In this document: positions 17,308-24,882 of the stretch, piece by piece
How the letters are laid out: every line of letters starts with the position of its first letter
Position numbering within the stretch: position 1 is the first letter of the stretch
Source: Pontibacter sp. E15-1
GTDB lineage: Bacteria > Bacteroidota > Bacteroidia > Cytophagales > Hymenobacteraceae
Assembly (NCBI RefSeq): GCF_022601975.1
Contig: NZ_JAKVIR010000002.1
Coordinates: 124,001-188,000, forward strand
DNA: 64,000 bases
Reading direction: 5' to 3'
Notes under the pieces: generated by a model
What the model was told of the DNA's origin: nothing
Seen by the model: only the letters and a program-made list of their open reading frames with translations
The model's database searches: none
Program-made: the position numbers and the translations under genes

Positions 17308-17855
17308 TACAAGCCGTTTCGCGTACCACCCCGCTTCCGAATCTTTTCCATGCAGCTTGAGCCTACACCCCTAAATAAAATTATTTCAATAAACGACCTC
17401 CAGGCTCCCTATAGCCATACAAGAACATTATTTTCATACCATAGTTTAGCATGCTTTTACTTAAAATACTCATAAATAGGTATAATATTTATATTTACTT
17501 GTACTAAAAAATAAAGTAGATTTGTATAACATACTATCAAAATAGTAGTGTTCACTTCTATATATTAACAATTAACCATTATAATGCTTAATTTATTTGC
17601 TGGTTAATAATTTCAAGCGCATATTGTGACAACATTCACAACTGGCAATAACTACCGTAGTTACTTTATACTATCTTATTTGTTTTCGAGCAGTACAGGA
17701 TTTTTTAGCCTGCAGCATACCATACCCAACCGACGTAAATCAAATAAATATAATTATTGCTTAATTAATTTAAAGTTAAGTAATGGTATATATGCTATGA
17801 TGTTTAAACTCTGCATAGCATACTACTTGCATATTTCTAACTTATACTTCGCACC
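17308..17855. other. Long AT-rich region upstream of the polysaccharide operon
   Basis: 548 bases with clearly higher AT content than the flanking genes. A frame at 17626-17859 is best read as chance. The region must contain the promoter of the receiver/phosphoglycosyltransferase operon, so a long leader or several regulatory sites are possible. No tRNA, riboswitch family or insertion-sequence end was recognised. Confidence 0.5.
17517..17524 (+). promoter_or_regulatory. Candidate Bacteroidota -7 promoter element
   Basis: TAGATTTG matches the -7 consensus TAnnTTTG of Bacteroidota primary sigma factors exactly. A TTG lies at 17499-17501, but the 15-base spacing is shorter than the usual 19 or so. 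It would give a leader of over 300 bases before the receiver gene. Only a candidate. Confidence 0.25.
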
Positions 17856-18233
17856 ATGAAAAAGAAACTTTTGATAGTTGACGATGAACCTTCGATAGGT
17901 TTGATCCTGCAACATTATTTCTCAAGAGAATATGATGTGATGCTGAAGATGAACGGACAGGAGGCCATGACATGGCTCGAGGACGGAAACTTTACGGATG
18001 GGATTGTGGCCGACCTGGACATGCCGGTAATGGGCGGGCTTGATTTTGTGAAACAGCTGCGGGCCAGCAGCATACACAAGGATATCCCATTGATCATGCT
18101 TTCGGGTAAAGACCAGACCAGCAATAAAATCTTGTGTCTCCGGCACGGCGCTGATGACTATATGGTAAAGCCCTTTAACCCGGAAGAACTTGACCTTAGG
18201 CTTCGCAATGTGCTGAAGCGCATCAACATTTAG
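17856..18233 (+). CDS. Single-domain response regulator
   Basis: 125 residues, one receiver domain and nothing else. All active-site residues are present: acidic pair in LIVDDEPSIG, phosphoacceptor Asp53 in VADLDMPVMGG, serine in IMLSGKDQT, and lysine in YMVKPFNPEEL. With no DNA-binding or enzymatic output it must act by protein contact or as a phosphate shuttle. It lies 11 bases upstream of the phosphoglycosyltransferase gene, whose own N-terminus is receiver-like. This suggests that the lone receiver regulates that enzyme, for example by heterodimerising. That coupling is inference; the operon structure is direct. Confidence 0.9.
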   Translation: MKKKLLIVDDEPSIGLILQHYFSREYDVMLKMNGQEAMTWLEDGNFTDGIVADLDMPVMGGLDFVKQLRASSIHKDIPLIMLSGKDQTSNKILCLRHGADDYMVKPFNPEELDLRLRNVLKRINI

Positions 18234-18244
18234 CATGATTTGCC

Positions 18245-19417
18245 ATGAGAAACACCGTCGTCTATATCAGCCCCTATACCCAGAACGCTGAGGATTTTGA
18301 GAGGCAACACCGGGACGTGTTGGAAGTGCGTCACTTCGATAATTCCACGCGTTTTATGGCGTGGCTGTCTGCGGGAGGCTCCTGCAACGCCATCCTGAAT
18401 GACGCCCACCCCAACTCGTCGCTCGGGCTCAACCTCATCCGGACACTGAGGAAGCGCAAGCTGATGCATGCGCCGGTGATCTGGCTCACGTCATCGGAGA
18501 TGCCGGCCAAAGTCAAGTCGATCTACCAGGAAGCGGGTGTGTCCGATGTGTTCCGCACCACGCCGGAGGAAATGGACAGGTTGATGCTTCGCCTCGACTT
18601 TCTGGCGCGGCTGAGAGAAGCGGTGCCGCAGGAGCGCACAGCCCCCGGCTACTCGCTCAGCGTCCCGCGCACCAAGCGCATGTTTGATGTGGCGTTTGCC
18701 TTGGCTGCCCTGTTTCTTCTGGCTCCGCTGTTTGTGCTCGTCGCGTTTCTCATCAGGCTGGAGTCCAGGGGCCCTGCGTTCTATTATTCATACCGTGTGG
18801 GCACCGGCTACAGGATATTCAAGTTCTGGAAGTTCCGCTCCATGCGGCAGGACGCCGACCAGTTGCTCGCCTCCATGAAGGACCTTAACCAATACCAGGG
18901 CAGCAGCGCGGCAGGGGTACACGACGCCCAGCAGGCGCTGTGCGCAACCTGTACGGCGGCAGGTATACCCTGCCAGAACCAGCTGATCGACGGAAAGGGC
19001 AATGTGATCTGTGAAAGTCAGTTCCAGCTTGCCCGAAAAGGCGAGAACGGGGCTGCGTTTATAAAGATCGCTAAAGACCCACGGATTACCCGCATCGGCT
19101 CCTTCATCCGGAACACCAGTTTAGACGAGCTCCCCCAGTTTTACAACGTGCTCCGCGGAGACATGTCTGTGGTGGGCAACCGGCCTTTGCCGCTCTATGA
19201 GGCCGAGAGAATCACAACAGACGACTTTGCGGCGCGGTTTATCGCACCTGCGGGTATAACTGGCCTGTGGCAGGTGAGCAAGCGCGGCAAAGGGGAAATG
19301 TCTGAGGATGAGCGGAAAGCCCTGGACGTGACCTATGCCAATACCTTCTCATTCAAAACAGACCTGCACATCATACTCAAAACTTTCCCGGCTTTATTTC
19401 AAAAAGAAAACGTCTGA
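18245..19417 (+). CDS. Pseudo-receiver fused to initiating phosphoglycosyltransferase
   Basis: 390 residues. The C-terminal part is a monotopic phosphoglycosyltransferase, which moves a sugar phosphate from a UDP-sugar to undecaprenyl phosphate to start the repeat unit. It shows the membrane hairpin after KRMFDVAFAL (about 142-170), FKFWKFRSM, the catalytic Asp294-Glu295 in TSLDELPQ, and VVGNRPLPLYEAE. Residues 1-130 read as a receiver-like fold. Asp53 aligns with the phosphoacceptor, but the N-terminal acidic pair is missing and the conserved lysine is replaced (FRTTPEE), so phosphorylation is doubtful. Between KFRSM and DPRITRIG is an insert of about 60 residues with Cys233, Cys236, Cys243 and Cys256 (CX2CX6CX12C), possibly a metal site. 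It overlaps the next gene by one base (TGATG). Confidence 0.9.
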   Translation: MRNTVVYISPYTQNAEDFERQHRDVLEVRHFDNSTRFMAWLSAGGSCNAILNDAHPNSSLGLNLIRTLRKRKLMHAPVIWLTSSEMPAKVKSIYQEAGVSDVFRTTPEEMDRLMLRLDFLARLREAVPQERTAPGYSLSVPRTKRMFDVAFALAALFLLAPLFVLVAFLIRLESRGPAFYYSYRVGTGYRIFKFWKFRSMRQDADQLLASMKDLNQYQGSSAAGVHDAQQALCATCTAAGIPCQNQLIDGKGNVICESQFQLARKGENGAAFIKIAKDPRITRIGSFIRNTSLDELPQFYNVLRGDMSVVGNRPLPLYEAERITTDDFAARFIAPAGITGLWQVSKRGKGEMSEDERKALDVTYANTFSFKTDLHIILKTFPALFQKENV

Positions 19418-20184
19418 TGAAACATACCCTAAAACATATCCTCTTGTATTGCCTGATTTGCCTGAACGCGCCTTTTGCCTCTGCACAAAACAAAGCTACA
19501 GAAGCCGATGACAACTGGCAGGCGAAGTTCTTTACCCCTGCCCTGGCCCTGCCCATCCTGATGGAGGCGGCAGTCAGCCACTCAGCGGCGGTAGCGGAAA
19601 CAGCCACCGAAAAGCTGATTGCCGAGGAAGAGGTGAAGCTGACCAAGCTGAATGTGCTGAACTCCGTCTCGCTGGTGTCGGGGTATAACTACGGCACCCT
19701 CCCTTTCTTTGGCACGAACCAGGCGGAGCTCAACAAAGTGAACGCCTTTGCGCTGGATGCGCGCGCCCAGTACACGGTTGGCGTGAACATGAACCTGCCG
19801 CTGGACGTGCTGCTGGGCAGGCGCAGTGCCGGAGGTTCGGTGCACAAGCAGCAACTGGTGATGCAGCAGGCGAATGCGGCCCAGAAAGTGGAAGAGGAAA
19901 AAATCCGTCAGGAGGTGATTACGCTTTACCAGGAACTGCTGCTCGCCAAAACGGTGCTGAAGCATTTCCAGGATGCGCTGCAGTCTGCGGACATCACCAA
20001 AAACATGACCGACAAGCGCTTCAAGGACGGCAACACGAAATTTGAGGACCAGTTAACAGCGATCCGGTTTTACAACGAGGCTGCGCTGGACCACGAGAAG
20101 GCCAAAAACAGTTACCAGACCAAACTGCTGCTGCTCGAGGAGATGATCGGGATGACAGTGAGCGACTTAATGCGAAACAGATGA
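19417..20184 (+). CDS. Half-length TolC-like outer-membrane/periplasmic protein
   Basis: 255 residues with a signal peptide ending in FASAQ. Long amphipathic helices resemble one half of the TolC/OEP duplication (ALPILMEAAVSHSAAVAETA, then LVSGYNYGTL, and a coiled-coil from about 150 to 250). TolC-family proteins are normally near 430-480 residues with two such repeats, so this is a half-size version that would need to oligomerise as more subunits. Position between the initiating transferase and the Wzz-like gene suggests a role in polysaccharide export, perhaps replacing Wza, for which no gene is seen. Its stop overlaps the next start (ATGA). Confidence 0.75.
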   Translation: MKHTLKHILLYCLICLNAPFASAQNKATEADDNWQAKFFTPALALPILMEAAVSHSAAVAETATEKLIAEEEVKLTKLNVLNSVSLVSGYNYGTLPFFGTNQAELNKVNAFALDARAQYTVGVNMNLPLDVLLGRRSAGGSVHKQQLVMQQANAAQKVEEEKIRQEVITLYQELLLAKTVLKHFQDALQSADITKNMTDKRFKDGNTKFEDQLTAIRFYNEAALDHEKAKNSYQTKLLLLEEMIGMTVSDLMRNR

Positions 20185-22472
20185 ATGTAAAGGAATTTAT
20201 ACAGCTCTTGCGCCGCCATTGGTTGCTGCTACTGGCAATCCCGGTGATCACCGCGGCCTCCGTGTTTTTATTTGCCCGAAACAAGGACAAGAAATACTTC
20301 TCCGAGACGGTGATTTACACGGGTATCTCCACGGGGTATAAAATCGACGGCGACAACAACAGCGCCGGCGGGGGCTGGAACGAAACGTCCACAGCCTTCG
20401 ACAACCTGAACGCGCTCATCAACTCCCGCGACACCAAAGTGGAAGTGGCGCTGCGCCTGCTGGCCTCCCATATCATGCACCGGAACATAGACCCCAACAC
20501 CTGGAACTATGAACTCGCGGCGCCCGGCGTACCCCAAGTCACCCAACCGGGCAGCGACAAGGGGTTCCTGGGCAGTATCGGCACGTTTCTGAAAGTTAAC
20601 GCCCTGTCTTCTGAAGCGCCAGCCCCAAAAGAGATCATTCCGGCTAGCCTGGAAAAGGAGCTGCGCGGAATGACGCTGGAGCAGACCACCGGTAACGTTC
20701 TGGCCTATTATGGCGCCAACAACACCAACGTCATTTACAAGCTGATCAACTCAGAGCATCCTGTTTATTCTGAAAAGGCGCTGGCTACGATCTCGTCGAA
20801 CCGCATCAAAGACAGTGATCTGCTGAAGATAGAGTATGTCACGATAGACCCGGCCGTCTGCCGGCAGACACTCGAAATCCTGACCGACGTTTTCATCCGG
20901 AAGCACAAAGAGCTGTTTGCCGGGCAAAACGAGACGGTGATCGGCTATTTCGATGAGGCCACGCAAAAGGCGTACGACAAACTGCAGGCCGCCGAGCAGA
21001 CGCTTCTGGAGTTCCACAAAGCGAACAACATCGTGGACTATGACAAACAGATCGTGTCCAGCACCGAGGAAAAACAGTTTGCCCTGGAGAAATTCAACGA
21101 TCTGGAGATGCGCTACGCGGGTGCTTCCTCGGCGTTGAAAACTGTGGAGTCGCGCCTGAACAGCCGGGGGGCCACCAACCTGAAGAGTCAGGAAATTCTT
21201 CAGCTCCGCAGCACCCTGGCCGCCCTGACCACGCAGATAACCGAGTTGGAACTGTTGAACGAGAGCAAGCCAAGCGCAGACAACACCTCCAGGCTGGCCG
21301 GTATGAAGCGCGAAGCCGCGCAGGTGTCTGAAGAGATCAAGGCCACCATCGATGCCTACTATTCCAATGCCAACAACATGAAGGGGGCCTCAAGCGCCAG
21401 CCTTTTGGACGACTATGTAAAGAACATGGTGCTGGCCGAAGAACTGCGCGGGCAACTGCAGGTGATGCGCCGCCAGAAGGACAGTTACCTGGGCCAGTAT
21501 AACAAGCTGGTGCCGCTAGGGGCTGAGATCCGGAAAATAAAGCGCGATGTTGAAATTGCAGAGCAGGAGTATCTCTCGCAGGTAGAGGGGGCGAAACAAA
21601 GCAGGCTCTCCAAACAGAACACCGAGATGGCCTCGCTGCTGAAAGTGGTGGACCCGCCCTACCTGCCAAGCAAACCTGTAAGCGCCAAGCTGCTGCTGCT
21701 GATGATAGGCGGGATTGTCGGCTCGTTCCTGCTGACGGCAGGAGGCGTGGTGGCGGCAGACATGCTGAACACTTCCCTGAAAAAACCCTCTGTTGCCTCC
21801 CGGATAACGCGCTACCCCATCCTGGGTATCCTGCCGAAGGTAGATGGCCTGAACGACAGGCAACTAAAGGAGGTGAAACGCGCGGAAGCCCAGTTAACGC
21901 GGCAGCTTCTGTTGAAGTCGCAGCAGAAGAAGGAAGACGGGCCGTTTGTGGTGGGCGTGCTGAGCAGTTTGAGCGGCGAGGGAAAGAGCACCGTGTGCAG
22001 CACCCTGGCCACCAGCCTGCATGCGCTGGGGGTTCAGTCGCACCTGCTTTTCCCTGACGACCATGAGTACCAGATCGAAGGGAAAAACAGAAACGTCTCG
22101 TTTTACTCCCCCCTCGCAGGTGTGTCAAAGGACCTGACCATACCGGACCTGATTGGCAGGCATCTTTCCAGCAAGGCGGTCGTGATCGTGGAGTTTCCGG
22201 CGGTGCTGGAGAACGCCTATCCGGTGTCTTTGCTGCAGTACCTCGATCTGGCGCTGGTGACAGCGGACGCGAACCGCACCTGGGAACTGGCAGACCGCAC
22301 CATCTTCCGGAACCTGCAGAAGGTGATGACCGCTCCCATTGAGGTTGTGCTCAACTCTGTGTTGCCAGAGTATGTGGCCGAGTTTATCGGGACGCGCGTG
22401 AAGGGGGCAGATAAGAAACGGGAGTTGCTGCACCTGCCGCCTCACCCGGAGCAAGCCCTCCTGAACCCCTAG
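20181..22472 (+). CDS. Wzz/Wzc-like polysaccharide co-polymerase with decayed kinase domain
   Basis: 763 residues. A Wzz-type chain-length domain begins at once (VKEFIQLLRRHWLLLLAIPV, first membrane helix about 12-32). A long periplasmic coiled-coil region (about 240-480) follows, then the proline-rich motif and second helix (DPPYLPSKPVSAKLLLLMIG, about 490-525). The C-terminal P-loop domain has an intact Walker A (SGEGKST, Lys602). The Walker A' aspartates of BY-kinases are replaced by LLFPDD in a different context, and the Walker B/DTPP motif reads VIVEFPAV (Glu671 where Asp is expected). The tail has no tyrosine cluster. It probably binds nucleotide and sets chain length but is not a normal tyrosine autokinase. 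It works with Wzy downstream. Confidence 0.87.
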   Translation: MNVKEFIQLLRRHWLLLLAIPVITAASVFLFARNKDKKYFSETVIYTGISTGYKIDGDNNSAGGGWNETSTAFDNLNALINSRDTKVEVALRLLASHIMHRNIDPNTWNYELAAPGVPQVTQPGSDKGFLGSIGTFLKVNALSSEAPAPKEIIPASLEKELRGMTLEQTTGNVLAYYGANNTNVIYKLINSEHPVYSEKALATISSNRIKDSDLLKIEYVTIDPAVCRQTLEILTDVFIRKHKELFAGQNETVIGYFDEATQKAYDKLQAAEQTLLEFHKANNIVDYDKQIVSSTEEKQFALEKFNDLEMRYAGASSALKTVESRLNSRGATNLKSQEILQLRSTLAALTTQITELELLNESKPSADNTSRLAGMKREAAQVSEEIKATIDAYYSNANNMKGASSASLLDDYVKNMVLAEELRGQLQVMRRQKDSYLGQYNKLVPLGAEIRKIKRDVEIAEQEYLSQVEGAKQSRLSKQNTEMASLLKVVDPPYLPSKPVSAKLLLLMIGGIVGSFLLTAGGVVAADMLNTSLKKPSVASRITRYPILGILPKVDGLNDRQLKEVKRAEAQLTRQLLLKSQQKKEDGPFVVGVLSSLSGEGKSTVCSTLATSLHALGVQSHLLFPDDHEYQIEGKNRNVSFYSPLAGVSKDLTIPDLIGRHLSSKAVVIVEFPAVLENAYPVSLLQYLDLALVTADANRTWELADRTIFRNLQKVMTAPIEVVLNSVLPEYVAEFIGTRVKGADKKRELLHLPPHPEQALLNP

Positions 22473-22498
22473 CCCATTGCCATACCCCCAAACCAGCC

Positions 22499-23950
22499 AT
22501 GAAATCACTCACCAACACCTCCTACTCACCGCTCCATACCCTTTACCTGCTGGCAGGTATAGGGGCTGCGGTATGCGTGGGCTGGCTCACGGCGAACATG
22601 GGCATTTTGGTGCCGGCCTTTTTGATACTGGCCGCCATTACCCTGCCCTCCTTCATCGCTGTATTTCATCAGCCCAGAGTCGGCCTTGTGGTGCTTGTCG
22701 TGTATACCTTTCTGGTCTTCGTGCTGTCGCGGGAGCTGGGCGGTTTCCCCTTTGGGCTAGGGATGGATGCCATCCTGATGGTCACGTGGATAGCCGTTAT
22801 CTTCAACCATCGTCGATATGACTGGGGCAAGGTGAAAAATGACTTATGCTACCTGGCGTATGCGTGGTTTATCCTCAATATTCTGGAACTGGGTAACCCG
22901 GCAGGTGCCAGTGTGCAAGGCTGGCTTCAGGAAATCCGGAGCAGCGCACTGTACTGGGTCATGCTCGTGCCGCTGTGTTTCCTGCTCTTCGACCAAAAGC
23001 GATACCTCAACCTGTTTTTATACCTCATCATCGCGCTGTCGGTGCTGGGCACGCTCAACGGTTTCAAGCAGCTGTATATCGGTCTTTCTCCGGGGGAACA
23101 GGCTTTTCTGGACGAGGGCTCGGCGAAGACGCACATTATCTGGGGCAAGCTGCGGGCGTTCTCCTTTTACAGCGATGCCGCCCAGTTTGGCGCTTCGCAG
23201 GCCCACCTTGCCCTTATCGCGCTGGTGCTGGCGTTTGGCCCCTTCAGGTGGTGGCACAGACTGACGCTGGCGGCAGCCTCCGGGGTGCTGCTCTCGGGTA
23301 TGCTGATTTCGGGCACCCGCGGCGCGCTGTTTGTCGTCCTGACGGGCGTTGTGGTGGCACTGCTCCTGAGTAGAAACCTCAAGGTGCTGCTGCTCGGTTT
23401 TGCCATGGCCTTCTCCGGCTTTTATGTCCTAAAGTATACCACGATTGGCAACAGCAACTACAACATCATGCGGATGCGCACCGCCCTCGACCCGAAAGAC
23501 GCCTCGCTGAACGTGCGCCTGAGCAACCAGCTTATCCTGAGAGACTACCTGCGCGATCGCCCATTTGGCGGCGGCGTGGGGGTAATCGGTAACTGGGGAG
23601 TGAAGTATAACAGCGACAAGTTCCTGTCCTCCATCCCGCCCGACAGCTATTGGGTGAAGGTATGGGCCATGTATGGCATTGTGGGCTTCGTGATCTGGTT
23701 TGGTATGATGATGTTCATTCTGGGCAAATGCTGCGGTATTGTCTGGAACATCCAGAACAAAGCCCTCAAAGTGAAGCTGATTGCCCTGACCGCCGGTGCC
23801 GCCGGGGTGCTGTTCAGCAGCTACGGCAACGAGATCATCAACGGCACCCCTACCGCCATCATCGTGTACATTTCGTGGGCTTTCGTGTTTATGGCCCCGC
23901 AATTCGACTCATACAGACTTTCCACTAAAGCGCTCGTGCCTTATGCATAG
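22499..23950 (+). CDS. O-antigen ligase/polymerase family protein, probable Wzy
   Basis: 483 residues with about 11-12 membrane helices. It opens with hydrophobic pairs (LYLLAGIGAAVCVGWLTANM, LVPAFLILAAITLP). A long loop at about 305-385 contains NVRLSNQLILRDYLRDRP followed by FGGGVGVIGNW, the pattern of the large periplasmic loop in the Wzy_C/O-antigen ligase superfamily. The GISGTRGA-like motif appears as ISGTRGALFVV. Next to Wzz-like and Wzx genes, the most probable role is polymerisation of undecaprenyl-linked repeat units in the inner membrane. A ligase role cannot be excluded by sequence alone. The 3' end overlaps the next gene by 8 bases. Confidence 0.85.
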   Translation: MKSLTNTSYSPLHTLYLLAGIGAAVCVGWLTANMGILVPAFLILAAITLPSFIAVFHQPRVGLVVLVVYTFLVFVLSRELGGFPFGLGMDAILMVTWIAVIFNHRRYDWGKVKNDLCYLAYAWFILNILELGNPAGASVQGWLQEIRSSALYWVMLVPLCFLLFDQKRYLNLFLYLIIALSVLGTLNGFKQLYIGLSPGEQAFLDEGSAKTHIIWGKLRAFSFYSDAAQFGASQAHLALIALVLAFGPFRWWHRLTLAAASGVLLSGMLISGTRGALFVVLTGVVVALLLSRNLKVLLLGFAMAFSGFYVLKYTTIGNSNYNIMRMRTALDPKDASLNVRLSNQLILRDYLRDRPFGGGVGVIGNWGVKYNSDKFLSSIPPDSYWVKVWAMYGIVGFVIWFGMMMFILGKCCGIVWNIQNKALKVKLIALTAGAAGVLFSSYGNEIINGTPTAIIVYISWAFVFMAPQFDSYRLSTKALVPYA

Positions 23951-24839
23951 CCCCCTTGTATCCATCATCTCGATCAACTACAACCAGACGGTTGTCACCT
24001 GCGAGATGCTCTATTCGCTGCGCCGGGTAACATACCCTGCCCTGGAGATTATTATCGTAGACAATGCCTCCCCGACCGACGACCTGCACCTGATCTCGGA
24101 CAATTTCCCGGAGGTCCGGCTTGTGCGGTCTGCCCGGAATCTGGGGTATGCCGGGGGCAACAACCTGGGGGTGCAACACGCCCGCGGCCGCTACCTGCTC
24201 TTCCTGAACAACGACACCGAGGTGGAGCCTAACTTTCTGCAGCCTTTGGTCCGGTTGTTTGAGCGGGATTGCAGGGCCGGCATCGCCTCCCCGAAAATTA
24301 TCTTCCACGGCACAGACGGGCTCATTCAGTATGCTGGCTCCACAGGTATAAATCCCTGGACGGGAAGAAGCAGCGGCATCGGGAGTCTGGAGAAAGACCT
24401 CGGCCAGCACAATACGTCTTCCACCACAGCCCTCGCAGACGGCGCGGCCATGATGGTCCCGCGCCGCGTTGTGGATCAGGTTGGGCTGATGCCGGAGCTG
24501 TACTTCTTATACTATGAGGAGCTGGACTGGTGCGAGATGATCAAGCGCGCGGGATTTGTGTGCCATTACGTAGCGGAGTCCACGGTATACCACAAAGAGT
24601 CCATCTCGGTAGGCAAGTCGTCGGTACTGAAGACATACTATATGAACCGCAACAGGCTGCTCTATTTGCGCCGGAATGTGTATGGGTGGGCGTTTTGGAG
24701 CAGTACGTTGGTTTTTCTGATGGCTGCCATTCCCAAAAAGGCACTGGCTTTTTCGTTGCGCTTTGAGTGGGAGCACCTGAAAGCACTGGGGCGTGGCCTG
24801 CGCTGGCACTTGGGCAAACTGAGAATGACAAAAGAGTAA
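23943..24839 (+). CDS. GT2 family glycosyltransferase (rhamnosyltransferase-like)
   Basis: 298 residues from the ATG at 23943. The frame is open upstream but those residues are out-of-phase wzy sequence. The GT-A core is clear: VSIISINYNQ at the N-terminus, EIIIVDNASPTDD, ARNLGYAGGNNLGVQHARG, the metal-binding FLNNDTEVEPNF, and YYEELDWCEMIKRAG with the catalytic base region. These features match WbbL-like rhamnosyltransferases. The C-terminal 60 residues include one hydrophobic stretch (FWSSTLVFLMAAI), suggesting membrane attachment. It adds one sugar to the lipid-linked repeat; donor and linkage are not readable. Translational coupling to wzy is likely. Confidence 0.9.
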   Translation: MHSPLVSIISINYNQTVVTCEMLYSLRRVTYPALEIIIVDNASPTDDLHLISDNFPEVRLVRSARNLGYAGGNNLGVQHARGRYLLFLNNDTEVEPNFLQPLVRLFERDCRAGIASPKIIFHGTDGLIQYAGSTGINPWTGRSSGIGSLEKDLGQHNTSSTTALADGAAMMVPRRVVDQVGLMPELYFLYYEELDWCEMIKRAGFVCHYVAESTVYHKESISVGKSSVLKTYYMNRNRLLYLRRNVYGWAFWSSTLVFLMAAIPKKALAFSLRFEWEHLKALGRGLRWHLGKLRMTKE

Positions 24840-24882
24840 TTCCCCGCTATTTCTTCCTGAACAAAACGAAACTGCACCCAAC

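Noticed and set aside
17626-17859. 77-codon plus-strand frame in the AT-rich leader
   Set aside because: Composition is dominated by AT-rich codons and it runs into the receiver gene start; more likely non-coding.
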